A stretch of 64,000 nucleotides of DNA from Ignavibacteriaceae bacterium (GCA_008933765.1 WBUK01000005.1:97662-161661), one strand, 5' to 3'. Shown: positions 27,404 to 36,495, counted from the first letter of the stretch. Notes: a model not told the origin generated them from the letters alone. Made by a program: numbers and translations.

Positions 27404-29209
27404 TTATCTTTCGTAAGCTATCTTTTGGTTAACTTTTTGAACAACTGCACGAAGATCATACCCGGATTGTTTGAACTCAACCGGTGCCAGCTCTACGCTT
27501 ATTTTCCTGTTAGCAATCATCTCTGTTGCGGACAAGCCGGTTCCTGTTGTATTCCGGGCCTCCGGTAACAGAAAAGATAAAAATGGTATATTTCCGCCCA
27601 AAAATGAAAAGGCAGTTCGCATAATCGAAAGAGACATTGCCTGTGCAGCAGCTCTGACGAGATTATTGATAAAAATCTCCAAAAGCGAATTTGCTTCTTT
27701 GAAGACAACGGCATTATCGGCGATATTTTTAGTAACCGCATCACCGGCAGCTTCAAAACCCTTCTTTAGACTGCCGGTAAGGTCAACCGTGGTAACAATT
27801 GATTTTATTAACTTCTGGAAAAAATTATCCAGTTTTATCACACTGATTTCAATTTTGCTAAATGCCGTGCCAAACGGGTCGGAGGCCGGGTTATAATCAT
27901 CAAGCGAAGTGTCACGGTTTTTGGAGGGGGGATAATAAAACGGGTCTTTATACCGATATTCGGGGGAGGCTCGTCTTTCGTTTGCGCGTGCTATTTTCTC
28001 TGCATAAATTTTGTTTAACCGGTCAGGACGGGCTGCTAAACTCTCCTTAATTAATTCCAAAAGAGGGTCTTTCTTCTCTTTGGTTTCTTCTTTGCTGGGT
28101 TTCGAACTTCCGGATGAAGATGCAGTTGGTTTGGGTGTTGCATCAGGACTTGTTTCCCCGAACTGGAAATTAGACCCCGCAGTTAGTTTGGTTATTTCTT
28201 TAATTCCGCTTTCGTAAATAACACCCATGTTATCTATTTCGGTAAGGTTTTTTCTGATTTTTGTTAAAAGGTCATCTGCTGTACTCAGCCACGGTTTCGA
28301 ATCATACTGAGATGGAACGCCACCTTGTGAAATTGCTGACTGGGCCATTTGCTTCTTTTGGTTGATTGCATTACGAATATCTGCATCAGAAAGACCATAT
28401 TTATCTCGGAGAGCATTATATTCTTTCGTTATCCCCTCGGTTTGCGTCCTTAATTCTAATATTTTCGTCATCTGAACTGCTAAAGCATCTGCCATTTTAA
28501 CCAGTACTTTCTCCATAATCATATTGTTAAGTTTCGTGGCTAATTGTATATTTACATTATTAAGGGCTATTGAGAGGTTATCTTCGTCAACCTTATGGTT
28601 TTTTAACTGTCCCAGATAAGGTTTATATTCATTGTTAAGCTTGTTAATCCAATATTTTTTACTTTGTACTTCAAGAGTGCCGGCTGCCAAAGCGGCGGAA
28701 ACAGCTTGAATTTGGATTTGCTGCATAATAAGTTTTTTAATATCAGCATCCTCGGCAAATGTTTTCTCAACTACAGCGGCTTTCATTTTTTTTAATTTAC
28801 CTGTAGTTTCATCAGTTTCCCCCGAAACTTTTTTCAGGATTCCGGGTAACAGTTGAAAAACCATCACCGCCGCGTTAACTGCGAACAGCACGCCCGTCGG
28901 GCCTGAAAGCATACCAAGCATTGCCTTAAAAGCACCCCCCACAGAACCTGTTTCACCCTTGAGTTTTTGAAATGAAGAAACAAGCGGGTCGATATTGTTT
29001 GCAATTCCTATGAACCCGTAAGGCAGATCTTGAAGAACTCTGTTAAAATTTGTTAATGCAAAGGCAGCAGAGTTAGAACCTGATCCATCTGCTGCCATTT
29101 TGGATAATTTTTCATCAGCATGCTCAGCTGATTTTGAAACACGATCCAGGCTTTCCGCGCTTGTTCCGGTATCGACACCAATACGATACTTCACTGTATA
29201 TTCACTCAT
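27404..29209 (-). CDS. Tail tape measure protein
   Basis: The 601-residue protein starts YTVKYRIGVDTGTSAESLDRVSKSA and contains LTNFNRVLQDLPYGFIGIANNIDPLVSSFQ, both typical of tape measure proteins in Bacteroidetes phages. A hydrophobic segment near residues 95-125 (MLGMLSGPTGVLFAVNAAVMVFQLLP) and long helical, charged stretches follow. It is encoded right after the two frameshift-overlapping chaperone frames, the classic position. At 601 residues it predicts a short tail of roughly 90 nm by the usual one-residue-per-0.15-nm rule. Confidence 0.85.
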   Translation of the reverse strand: MSEYTVKYRIGVDTGTSAESLDRVSKSAEHADEKLSKMAADGSGSNSAAFALTNFNRVLQDLPYGFIGIANNIDPLVSSFQKLKGETGSVGGAFKAMLGMLSGPTGVLFAVNAAVMVFQLLPGILKKVSGETDETTGKLKKMKAAVVEKTFAEDADIKKLIMQQIQIQAVSAALAAGTLEVQSKKYWINKLNNEYKPYLGQLKNHKVDEDNLSIALNNVNIQLATKLNNMIMEKVLVKMADALAVQMTKILELRTQTEGITKEYNALRDKYGLSDADIRNAINQKKQMAQSAISQGGVPSQYDSKPWLSTADDLLTKIRKNLTEIDNMGVIYESGIKEITKLTAGSNFQFGETSPDATPKPTASSSGSSKPSKEETKEKKDPLLELIKESLAARPDRLNKIYAEKIARANERRASPEYRYKDPFYYPPSKNRDTSLDDYNPASDPFGTAFSKIEISVIKLDNFFQKLIKSIVTTVDLTGSLKKGFEAAGDAVTKNIADNAVVFKEANSLLEIFINNLVRAAAQAMSLSIMRTAFSFLGGNIPFLSFLLPEARNTTGTGLSATEMIANRKISVELAPVEFKQSGYDLRAVVQKVNQKIAYER

Positions 29210-29482
29210 TCATTCCTCCGTTGGCAAATTAGCAATTGCCTGGTTAATCTCCTCAACTTTTCTAATATAAAAATACTCCAGACAAACTTTGTATGGAGTA
29301 TCAAGTATTGAATTTCGGCGAGAGAGGTCGCCTTGAGAGAGAAAATAGATAAAACCCTCGATTTCAGATGTTTCAGCTGTTAGATATCGTTTTCTTCTTT
29401 TAGTGATTCGGAAAAGTTCTGATTCGAGCCATTCTGTTCGTTCACTGAGAGGGCGCATTTTTTGATGATACTCAGACTCCAA
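29210..29482 (-). CDS. Tail assembly chaperone, downstream (T-like) frame
   Basis: This 90-residue frame overlaps the upstream chaperone by about 100 bases and begins only with a TTG immediately after an A10 run. In phages with gpG/gpGT chaperones the second frame is made only by -1 frameshifting. Here the upstream frame passes through the A10 run at 29483-29492 and a -1 slip enters this frame as KKKLESEYHQKMRPLSERTEW. It is therefore most likely the C-terminal extension of a fusion product rather than an independent gene. Confidence 0.7.
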   Translation of the reverse strand: MESEYHQKMRPLSERTEWLESELFRITKRRKRYLTAETSEIEGFIYFLSQGDLSRRNSILDTPYKVCLEYFYIRKVEEINQAIANLPTEE

Positions 29483-29730
29483 TTTTTTTTTTGAGCGAAA
29501 TATTCAGCAATTATTTCAGTGAACTGGCTCTCGGTAACATCCAAATAATCAACCGGTTTATCTGCTTTTAAGAGTATTTGTAGAAGGCGTTCTGCGTCCT
29601 CTAATTCCAAACCATTTGACTGAGATCGTACCATCATTTCATCGATTTCCTTCACTTCTCTTAGCGTCTGGTCAAAATTAACCCTGCAGTTCACCCCGGC
29701 TATTACAAATATCTTTTCATCTTCCATCAA
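29380..29730 (-). CDS. Tail assembly chaperone, upstream (G-like) frame
   Basis: The 116-residue acidic protein lies between the tail-tube region and the tape measure gene, where tail assembly chaperones are found. Its final 40 codons overlap the next frame, and it passes through the A10 run before ending at NDI. In lambda-type systems the short form and the frameshifted long form are both needed at a set ratio to load the tape measure protein. It was recognised by position and frame arrangement, not by sequence identity. Confidence 0.7.
   Translation of the reverse strand: MMEDEKIFVIAGVNCRVNFDQTLREVKEIDEMMVRSQSNGLELEDAERLLQILLKADKPVDYLDVTESQFTEIIAEYFAQKKNWSLSIIKKCALSVNEQNGSNQNFSESLKEENDI
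29483..29492 (-). promoter_or_regulatory. A10 slippery site for -1 ribosomal frameshifting
   Basis: On the coding strand the run CTC followed by ten A and then TTGG is read as CAA AAA AAA AAT in the upstream chaperone frame. Slipping by -1 gives AAA TTG GAG TCT and continues into the downstream open frame without a stop. Confidence 0.7.
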
Positions 29731-30377
29731 AGCACCGTATAGATAATTGTAATGTCAACCCCACCGGAAGCGGGCCAAGCCGAACAATCCACCGCCACCT
29801 TCCCGGAAGTGGTGAAATAAGTTCCGACGGCATCGGGTTCGTAAAACAAAACTCTATTATCGGGGAGCGTTTCTTCCGTAAGCACATTGTTGGCATCTGG
29901 GTTCTCTAAGGTTATGGTGCCGGATAAGGTTACTACGGTTTTTGCCACAACGCCCAGGATCACAGTACCTATCGGGAATGTGAAAGGAAATTGCCCATCG
30001 TCAGTGAGAATCTGTCGAACTTTCATAAGTTGGATTGCAGAAGACTGAAGTGGAGGTAAAATTGCACCCCCTAAAACTGTTACTGAACCCTGATATAAAA
30101 GTTCATAGTTACCCGTACCGCCATTATTAAAATAAAGCCGGTACCAACAGAGTGACGGCCAGGACAGTACCTCATTACTGTCAGGGTCAAAAGAGATATA
30201 TCCGCCCGAAACATCAAGTTCGGTTTCGGAAAAACTTCTGAATGGTTCCTGAAAAGAAGAGTCTTTATAGATATGAATAAATACCTTGTCACCGGTGCCC
30301 GCTCCCGCTACAGAAAATGAGTGGGTCGGGGCGTATGTTTCAGGCTGAAAGCTAAGGTTTTGGGTTGTGACTGACAT
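29727..30377 (-). CDS. Phage tail protein, unknown
   Basis: The 216-residue product is beta-rich with a Gly-rich N-terminus (FSVAGAGTGDKVFIHIYKDS) and no recognised domain. It is encoded between the probable tail-tube gene and the chaperone frames, overlapping the latter by 4 bases. Likely a minor tail or tail-completion protein by position only. Confidence 0.5.
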   Translation of the reverse strand: MSVTTQNLSFQPETYAPTHSFSVAGAGTGDKVFIHIYKDSSFQEPFRSFSETELDVSGGYISFDPDSNEVLSWPSLCWYRLYFNNGGTGNYELLYQGSVTVLGGAILPPLQSSAIQLMKVRQILTDDGQFPFTFPIGTVILGVVAKTVVTLSGTITLENPDANNVLTEETLPDNRVLFYEPDAVGTYFTTSGKVAVDCSAWPASGGVDITIIYTVL

Positions 30378-30386
30378 GTTTCAATC

Positions 30387-31331
30387 CTATTTTGTGTAGT
30401 TAAAAGTAAAGTTGTCGGCGACCACAGATGAGGTGATCAGATGTGGATTAACAGAGCCGGTAAATTTAAGTTTCAAGAATCGTGTGGTGTGATTCCAATC
30501 GATCTCTTTAGTACGGGTTAAGACACCTGCAGCAAATTTGTGTTCTTCTGTCTTACCGGCGTCAGAATAGGCAACTTTATAGTTTATGGCAGGTGAGATA
30601 CCATTGGTCCGTTTATCATTACCATCTCCGAAAGCCTTAAGATCTGTGATTGAGGCCTTGTCCAGCGTAACAGAAAGTTCGATGAGTATTCGTCGCGGAA
30701 TAGATTTCTTAAGGTAATTTTCACCCGAGTCAGATTTCAACCCGAAGGATAAATCCACTATCTCTTCGCCGGTGAAAAGAGCGGGTGTGCTTCCCCATGA
30801 AAAAGAGATAAACTCCTGAAAACTTCTCTGGTCCATAACATTAGAACCGGGTTCATAAAGCGGCGGTGTGTTTCCGAAATGAATATAATCATCAGTCACA
30901 GCGTTGCTGATTATCGACTCGTAAATTCTTTCGGGAAATCTTCTAAGCAAAGAAACAGTGTAAAAGCGCTTAAGCGCAGACCACCCATACTCAAAGTTCA
31001 AGCCCAGACAATTACTCCCGACGAATTTCAGAACCCCATCATGTACGCCGTTTTTTACTTCGCCAAGAAATTCTGCTGATACCCCACCATCCTTGTAAAA
31101 CGCTAAGAGTGGGATAAGTGGGACATAGCCACCGGCACCATTTGAAAGGACGGTTGCATTGAACGCCACTTCTGTCATGTCAGAGATCACTCTTTCTTCA
31201 TAATCTTTAACATCCTCAACATCTTTTACTTTCAAGGAGCGCTCTTCGCTAAAGAAGAGAGGCAAAACCGGGTTTTTTGTACCGGCGCGATCAAAGAGCA
31301 TTACTCGTCTAAAATTGGATATTGTATTCAT
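30387..31331 (-). CDS. Probable major tail tube protein
   Basis: The 314-residue product precedes the tail chaperones and tape measure, the usual place of the major tail (tube) protein. It begins MNTISNFRRVMLFDRAGTKNPV and is composed of alternating beta-strand-like segments with no transmembrane or catalytic motif. The call rests on gene order; a sheath protein is not seen, which fits a non-contractile tail. Confidence 0.55.
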   Translation of the reverse strand: MNTISNFRRVMLFDRAGTKNPVLPLFFSEERSLKVKDVEDVKDYEERVISDMTEVAFNATVLSNGAGGYVPLIPLLAFYKDGGVSAEFLGEVKNGVHDGVLKFVGSNCLGLNFEYGWSALKRFYTVSLLRRFPERIYESIISNAVTDDYIHFGNTPPLYEPGSNVMDQRSFQEFISFSWGSTPALFTGEEIVDLSFGLKSDSGENYLKKSIPRRILIELSVTLDKASITDLKAFGDGNDKRTNGISPAINYKVAYSDAGKTEEHKFAAGVLTRTKEIDWNHTTRFLKLKFTGSVNPHLITSSVVADNFTFNYTK

Positions 31332-31437
31332 ACATTCTTCCTTTATAAGTGAATTTTCAAACCTTTTTTGCTATCAGTTCCGTATCCAATGCAGGACAAT
31401 TGTAATAGTGCCTTAAATTTAAGGGTAAATCTAAACA

Positions 31438-31953
31438 TTACTTTATTGCGCCGGAAGTGAAAACTAAACCCAGAACCACCGCTGTGCATGTCGCAACACC
31501 TACCCAGAAACGATCATACCAAGGGACTTCAACCCCCTCAATTCTGCTTTGTATTTTAAGCGTGTCAACCGTTGTTATCTTAATTGTATCTGTTCCTGAA
31601 ATTTCCGGATATTTAATTATAGAAGCGACTTCGAGCCTCAGGCTGTCTATAGCCGGAAATGTTGTGCCCGTTACCCGAATCTGATTATTATCGTCTGTAA
31701 TTGTGGTATCAAACCGGGAAGAATCGTTGTTAAATCTGATAATTTTTTCCTCTTTAATTCTGATAATTTCCCTGGTTTTTGTTTCTTTCCAAACAGTATC
31801 CACAATGCTAATCCTGATCGTGTCGGGCGACCCGGATTTTAACACTATCTGCTGTTGCAATCTTTGGTTGGGGTTGATAAAGAAGTAAAACACAACAAAT
31901 CCTGCAATAACTGCAAAAAGAATTATGTAGATTACGCCGTTATTAATACTCAT
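31438..31953 (-). CDS. Membrane-anchored spanin-like lysis protein
   Basis: The 171-residue product has an N-terminal membrane segment (about residues 6-27), a charged periplasmic-type middle rich in Ile/Thr/Asp, and a C-terminal hydrophobic stretch (about 150-167). It lies beside the holin-like and amidase genes and overlaps the holin by 11 bases. i-spanins (Rz) are single-span proteins beside endolysins; the second hydrophobic segment makes assignment uncertain. Its internal segment at 31526-31558 is repeated exactly at 49214-49246. Confidence 0.45.
   Translation of the reverse strand: MSINNGVIYIILFAVIAGFVVFYFFINPNQRLQQQIVLKSGSPDTIRISIVDTVWKETKTREIIRIKEEKIIRFNNDSSRFDTTITDDNNQIRVTGTTFPAIDSLRLEVASIIKYPEISGTDTIKITTVDTLKIQSRIEGVEVPWYDRFWVGVATCTAVVLGLVFTSGAIK
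31526..31558. repeat. 33-bp exact repeat shared with 49214-49246 (copy 1)
   Basis: Copy 1, beginning ACTTCAACCCCCTCAATTCT, lies in the spanin-like gene. Copy 2 is in the noncoding stretch right of the frameshifted gene. The flanking bases differ, so copy 2 looks like a stray fragment of the lysis gene. Confidence 0.85.
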
Positions 31954-32173
31954 TTGCGCCCGATTTGAATCTTTTTGCTAAGGCATTTCCGCCATAATAT
32001 ACACCTGTTACCGCCGAAATCCCCATGCCAAGCTGAAAAGCAAACGCAGGGATTTCTGTTGAATTAATGAAGCGAAATACCAAAACAAGTATAAATAAGA
32101 CCGCATATGTGGCTAAACTAAACAGAAACGCTGAATATTTCCTCCATCCAATACTTATCTTCATGGCTTCCAC
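31943..32173 (-). CDS. Holin-like two-helix membrane protein
   Basis: The 76-residue product has two hydrophobic segments (about 12-34 and 42-64) separated by a short polar turn and ends in a basic tail (AKRFKSGANEY). Size, topology and location between amidase and spanin-like genes match phage holins. Class II topology is likely. It overlaps both neighbours, indicating one lysis operon. Confidence 0.6.
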   Translation of the reverse strand: MEAMKISIGWRKYSAFLFSLATYAVLFILVLVFRFINSTEIPAFAFQLGMGISAVTGVYYGGNALAKRFKSGANEY

Positions 32174-32769
32174 ACCTCATAAAAACAGTTAGATTTAAGG
32201 ATTCCGGCGTCTTTCAGCCAGTCGGAGACGGAAAAACCGGGGCACAGAGTATTCTGCCTTTTGTTCCAGTTCTCATAGTCCGGGAATTCACGATGCCCGC
32301 CAATTAAGATATTTGGAATTTGCCGGATAAGTTCCCTGAAAAGTTCCAAAAGCAGTCTTTCCTGTGTTGAAGACATCTTGTATCCAACGATTGTTTCAAA
32401 ACATATGTGCAGGGCTTTGATTCCGATGTACTCTTCATTGCTTGGAAATTTCGACCATCGATTCCACCATGATCTTCCGGAGGCTCTACAACCATTTGCT
32501 CTTGTTCCAATCGGCTCAAGTTCTTCAATTATTCCGTCGTGGTTTAGAAAAAGATGATATCCATCGGCTTTCCAACCAAGCGTATTTTTATGATACCGGG
32601 TAATTGCTTCACCTGATGTGTCTGCATTTGCCACACCGACATAATGAAGCGGGAGGTAACGAATACCTTTTCCTTTTGCTTCTTTTGCGATTCTTACTAT
32701 TGCCTCATGTGTTAAAAAATAAGCCTTAGGCTTAACAAACATTCTTCTTAAAAAGCTGTTTATTTTCAT
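32161..32769 (-). CDS. N-acetylmuramoyl-L-alanine amidase endolysin
   Basis: The 202-residue protein matches the Amidase_2/T7-lysozyme-like family: LHYVGVANAD at the N-terminal zinc His region, YHLFLNHDGIIEE, the ALHICFE and GGHREFP segments, and LCPGFSVSDW with the late Cys ligand. It should cleave the amide bond between muramic acid and L-alanine in peptidoglycan. No signal peptide is present, so release depends on a holin, encoded next. Length is close to typical phage amidases. Confidence 0.8.
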   Translation of the reverse strand: MKINSFLRRMFVKPKAYFLTHEAIVRIAKEAKGKGIRYLPLHYVGVANADTSGEAITRYHKNTLGWKADGYHLFLNHDGIIEELEPIGTRANGCRASGRSWWNRWSKFPSNEEYIGIKALHICFETIVGYKMSSTQERLLLELFRELIRQIPNILIGGHREFPDYENWNKRQNTLCPGFSVSDWLKDAGILKSNCFYEVWKP

Positions 32770-32811
32770 TTTCTACCTTTCACTTGTTATCCGGCTTTGA
32801 TTAAGGGATTA

Positions 32812-33180
32812 TCATTTAATCCAAAACCAATTGTAGCCGAAAATGTGCCCGAGTGAGAATGACATGTAGTACCCGGGGATAAAAAGCAGGCTCCATGGTG
32901 TTTCACCCAAGGAACCTGCATGAGCTACTGAGATGTAAGTGATTAAACCTGACATTAATACCATAAAAGTTTTCAGCAGGTGCCAACCATCTGCAAGAAA
33001 TACCAAAATATGTTTTTTAAGCCGGGTTCGTTTGCCCGGCGAATAAGCACCTTTTGATAACCAGTAATCTGTTTGAAAGATGAAGTCAGACACCTTAAAC
33101 TTTATTGCATCCATTCCGGCATTGAAAACTCCCTGAAGAAACGCACAATAAATGATGAGGATAATGCCGTTAAAGATCAT
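32812..33180 (-). CDS. Phage membrane protein, unknown
   Basis: The start is placed at the ATG at 33180, which overlaps the gp37-like stop as ATGA; this gives 122 residues. The product has a strong N-terminal hydrophobic segment (MIFNGIILIIYCAFLQGVF) and another in the second half (TFMVLMSGLITYISVAHAG). It is encoded between gp37-like and amidase genes; it could be part of the lysis cassette (alternative holin) but this is positional. Confidence 0.5.
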   Translation of the reverse strand: MIFNGIILIIYCAFLQGVFNAGMDAIKFKVSDFIFQTDYWLSKGAYSPGKRTRLKKHILVFLADGWHLLKTFMVLMSGLITYISVAHAGSLGETPWSLLFIPGYYMSFSLGHIFGYNWFWIK

Positions 33181-33632
33181 ATAGTACCACCTGAAAAGAT
33201 TGTGGCGGGCACAGATACCTCGAGTATGTATCGCCACCTGCCATTATTTTCCCCCATTAGTTCATCAGAAGAAACAGTGATTCGTTTGCCGGGCTGGCGC
33301 CAGCTGACTGTCATTTCATAATTTATGAGCCCTGAAATAATTGCATCAAGATAATCTTCGGGTAACATTCTCCCCGGCACACTCAGGCTTTCAATGGTTA
33401 CCGAGATAGTTATTTCACGATTTTGATTTACTGCATAAGAAACTTTGTTATCACTATACCGGGAGCCTTTATACAGCACCAGAATGTGCCCCCCATCATC
33501 CAAATCATCATAATTTTCAAGGTTTGCCGGGAGATAAATTTTTAACTTATCCGCAGGTGAAACTAACCCCGCCATAACATTCTCAATTATATCAGCTACA
33601 ATAGCCTTCGCTTCTGATGTCATTCCGGGCAT
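33177..33632 (-). CDS. Mu gp37-like tail/head-completion protein
   Basis: The 151-residue product resembles the Mu gp37 family (DUF1834/Gp37): an N-terminal helix, a YLPANLENYDDLDDGGHILVLY strand region, then REITISVTIESLS and RWRYILEVSVPATI. It follows the gp36-like gene directly, as in Mu-like phages, and is thought to act at the head-tail junction. Confidence 0.6.
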   Translation of the reverse strand: MPGMTSEAKAIVADIIENVMAGLVSPADKLKIYLPANLENYDDLDDGGHILVLYKGSRYSDNKVSYAVNQNREITISVTIESLSVPGRMLPEDYLDAIISGLINYEMTVSWRQPGKRITVSSDELMGENNGRWRYILEVSVPATIFSGGTI

Positions 33633-34076
33633 TTATAAATATCCCTCCAGATTATAAGTTTTATCTGCATTCGTTTTGTTTACCGCCATCCCTCCGCCCG
33701 GTGAATTTTCTTCAGATGTGTTAACATTTAGTATGCGATTTCCTTTTGCAATTTCGTTTAACTCCTTTTTTGCATCGTCGTATTGTTTTACGATCAGTTC
33801 AGGGATATCCCGAAAACGCCGCTTAAACAAATTATAAACAGAGATATCCACACAGATATCCACAATTCGTGCAGGTATTGGAGATAAGGGAACAGTGTAT
33901 CTCCCGGCACAGGCGAAATCAATTTCAGTACCGGCAGAAATGATTGCAGCTTCAACCAGAAGCCTTCCTGCATCAGATGTGTCTTCAAAGTCGGGTTCAC
34001 TGCCCGAATCGGAAACAAGTCTGATAATCTCCTGTACGGATATTCTTTTCTGCAAGTCAGCAAGGGAGCAGTACAT
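33633..34076 (-). CDS. Mu gp36-like (DUF1320) protein
   Basis: The 147-residue protein begins with YCSLADLQKRISVQEIIRLVSDSG, matching the DUF1320 (Mu gp36) family, with the later segment SAGTEIDFACAGRYTVPLSPIPARIVDICVDISVYNLFKRR also typical. Its stop is adjacent to the start of the gp37-like gene. Probably a head-tail connector component. Confidence 0.75.
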   Translation of the reverse strand: MYCSLADLQKRISVQEIIRLVSDSGSEPDFEDTSDAGRLLVEAAIISAGTEIDFACAGRYTVPLSPIPARIVDICVDISVYNLFKRRFRDIPELIVKQYDDAKKELNEIAKGNRILNVNTSEENSPGGGMAVNKTNADKTYNLEGYL

Positions 34077-34109
34077 TAATGTTTCACTTTCGCCGGATAC
34101 TCAAAATCG

Positions 34110-34571
34110 TTAATTACCTCTAAAACGCGCCAATATTTTAACTTTAATGTTAACAGCCTTTCCGTTGCCTGCAGTGCCGATGAACACAAGCCTGGAATAC
34201 AACGGCATTTTCATCGTATCGTAATATACGGAAGAAACATTTGCACTGTCATTTTCACAAATGAATCGATTCAGGAATCTCCAAGTACCCGGTAACCAAT
34301 TTTCTTCTCTGAACGCAGTAATACTTACGGAATCAGAATTTTGGGTGAACCGTCTGAATATCCTAAAATTATTGTCACAGTAAGAAAGATTAAAAGGAGC
34401 GGAGATAAGAGTATCAGTACCGCTGAGAGTACCCTCATACCTTATAACCTTCCAGCCGTTTTCATGCGTAACTTTTCCGTTTAACCCGGGCAACCAGGCA
34501 GTTTGACCGACTATTTCATGCGAGAAAAAGAGGGGCAGGCAAACTAAAATAGTTAAAAATATTTTTTTCAA
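34110..34571 (-). CDS. Exported small protein within the capsid module
   Basis: The 153-residue product has a clear Sec signal peptide (MKKIFLTILVCLPLFFSHEIVGQ). A beta-rich domain with paired Cys (SYCDNNFRIF and RFICENDSA) follows. It is encoded between capsid and gp36-like genes. Exported proteins are unusual in a virion structural module, so it may be a lysogen-expressed cargo gene (for example surface modification or superinfection exclusion), which is inference. No family was recognised. Confidence 0.55.
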   Translation of the reverse strand: MKKIFLTILVCLPLFFSHEIVGQTAWLPGLNGKVTHENGWKVIRYEGTLSGTDTLISAPFNLSYCDNNFRIFRRFTQNSDSVSITAFREENWLPGTWRFLNRFICENDSANVSSVYYDTMKMPLYSRLVFIGTAGNGKAVNIKVKILARFRGN

Positions 34572-34664
34572 TTTTGTCTTCCTTTTTTTATAATAGTTAC
34601 TTAAAAAAAATCGGGGCGGGTTGTTATAACAACTTCCGCCACCGAGAGGGGAACAGAGATAATG

Positions 34665-35582
34665 TTAAATTATTTCTATTCCTGCAAGTTGTCCTACTGC
34701 CTTATCGTTAACCAGAACCAGATCAGCATCAAGTTCAACACTGTGATTATAGTGTACACCAATCAACCCCAAATCAAGCACTTCCAACCCCTTGTTGGTT
34801 GCAATGGTAAGATCATCTGAGGTGCCGAACGAAGCCGCGTATATTGAAGTTGTTGCCGAATTGTTACCACAAACTTCGTTTGCCGGTAGAATCTCACCGC
34901 CTGAAGCATTATATCCCGGGTTAATCAATGGGACGCCGTCGAAAGAAGGTATCAGCACTCCAAACTCGTTTGGCGTCCTTTCTATATGTCCTTCAGCAAT
35001 TGTCGTTAGCCTGGCGATAACAGATCCGTTCATAAAAAGCGCACCGGCACCGCCGTCAAGCAAACTTATGAGGTAATGGATGTACTCCAGAAAAGCCTGC
35101 TGGCTCTTACGCGCCGTATTATCACTGCCGGCGAGCACTTGAAAACCATCGTTAAGGGGAACAAATTTTTGGCCTGCCGGCATAATTGCCTTAAGCCCGT
35201 TAAAAGAAGTTGCTGAGATAACCCCGTTGAAAAACTTATCATTAAAGTTTTTTGCCAGATTCTTCACGAAATTCATCAATTCTGTTGCTCGGACAGACCC
35301 GATATCAGCACCTCTTCGCTCGTGAGCTCTGTCCACCTGCACCAGACCACCAAATATTTTCAGTGCCACGGAAGCAAACTGAGGGGTGATATGATTATCG
35401 GCATAATTGCTGTCTAACGCCCTGAACTCGCCTCCGGTGGCAGTGGCTGCTTTTCTTTTGTTATCTGCATTGCCGGTCATCGAATAGAATTCAGCTAACT
35501 GCAAAAGAGCCGATTTTTTCATCAGCTCTTCTAATGCCGAGAGAGTTAAAGTGTCATTGTTGCTTATTTCCCTAAGCTTCAT
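34665..35582 (-). CDS. Major capsid protein, Mu gpT-like HK97 fold
   Basis: The start is the ATG at 35582, preceded by GGAG and overlapping the protease/scaffold stop by 11 bases; the product is about 305 residues. Segments such as SALLQLAEFYSMTGNADNKRKAATATGGEFRALDS, VALKIFGGLVQVDRAHERRG and SFDGVPLINPGYN match major capsid proteins of Mu-like and related Bacteroidetes phages. It follows the I-like gene, the order found in Mu (I then T). Confidence 0.75.
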   Translation of the reverse strand: MKLREISNNDTLTLSALEELMKKSALLQLAEFYSMTGNADNKRKAATATGGEFRALDSNYADNHITPQFASVALKIFGGLVQVDRAHERRGADIGSVRATELMNFVKNLAKNFNDKFFNGVISATSFNGLKAIMPAGQKFVPLNDGFQVLAGSDNTARKSQQAFLEYIHYLISLLDGGAGALFMNGSVIARLTTIAEGHIERTPNEFGVLIPSFDGVPLINPGYNASGGEILPANEVCGNNSATTSIYAASFGTSDDLTIATNKGLEVLDLGLIGVHYNHSVELDADLVLVNDKAVGQLAGIEII

Positions 35583-36471
35583 CGTAGTTCTCCATAGATT
35601 TTTTAATAAATTGCGCCAATTCTTTTCCGGCAAGCGGTTTTGCTTCATCAGTAGGCTGGTCTCCGGCGGCAAATTGCAGTCCCGGGATTCTTCCCGGAGT
35701 TACAATACTTGGAAGTGATTTTATCAACTCCCTAAATATTTTTGAGGCTTCAGGCTCAGCTTCTGCAAAGTTTAAGGCGCCATCAGTGCCAACTGAATTC
35801 AAATGCATCAGCACATTAATAACTTTTCCTTTAGCATCAGGTTTGATTCTTCCCTCGGCCACCTGTGCATCTGCGAAAGCAGCGAACTCGGTTTGCTTTT
35901 CAGCTTTTATTTTTTCCAGAAGTTGTTTTTCCAATTGAGCCACCTTATTTTCTGCTGCAGTAACCCTCCTTAAAAGTTCCTCAGACGCACTGCATTCAGG
36001 GGTTGAACTCTCTTCTTCTTCTTCTTTCTTGGTTTTTTCTTTCTTGCTGTCGCTTTCCACCGGTGCTGGAATAATATCCCCAACTGCGTATTCAGCCGCT
36101 TCTGCATCATTAGAGAACTCAACCGGTTTCAATCCGGTTACTGCCGGCGGTACAGCACCCAAAAACCCGATATGACGAACGCTACCATCCTTGTTAATTG
36201 AGATTGATATGTTTTTGTATCTGCCGGCTTTTACCAGCTCTTCGAAGCCGGGATCGACCTGGTCGAGTTGTGCAAAAAGGGATTCGCCCTCTCTTTCGAT
36301 GACTTTAGCCCAACCGTAAGCCGGGTCAGCCAACTTAGGGTGCCCTATTACAGCCGGTATTTCTTTCCCTGCACTTGCTGCTACAATTGAATCCAGATCA
36401 GCCACTGTAAAGGTTCGAGCCTCCCCTTGCATAGGTTTATGCACCCCCGTCTTAAAAATTTCTATCCGCAA
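35572..36471 (-). CDS. Mu gpI-like prohead protease/scaffold
   Basis: The 299-residue protein has an N-terminal protease-like region (MRIEIFKTGVHKPMQGEARTFTVADLDSIVAAS followed by PAVIGHPKLADPAYGWAKVI and VHIGFLGAVPPAVTGLKP-type sequence). A long coiled coil (about residues 165-205: LLRRVTAAENKVAQLEKQLLEKIKAEKQ) of scaffold type follows. Mu gpI gives both protease and internal scaffold. It lies immediately upstream of the capsid gene on the same strand and opens the divergent capsid-tail operon. Confidence 0.75.
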   Translation of the reverse strand: MRIEIFKTGVHKPMQGEARTFTVADLDSIVAASAGKEIPAVIGHPKLADPAYGWAKVIEREGESLFAQLDQVDPGFEELVKAGRYKNISISINKDGSVRHIGFLGAVPPAVTGLKPVEFSNDAEAAEYAVGDIIPAPVESDSKKEKTKKEEEEESSTPECSASEELLRRVTAAENKVAQLEKQLLEKIKAEKQTEFAAFADAQVAEGRIKPDAKGKVINVLMHLNSVGTDGALNFAEAEPEASKIFRELIKSLPSIVTPGRIPGLQFAAGDQPTDEAKPLAGKELAQFIKKSMENYDEA

Positions 36472-36495
36472 AGCGAAATCCTTTCCTTTTTGACT

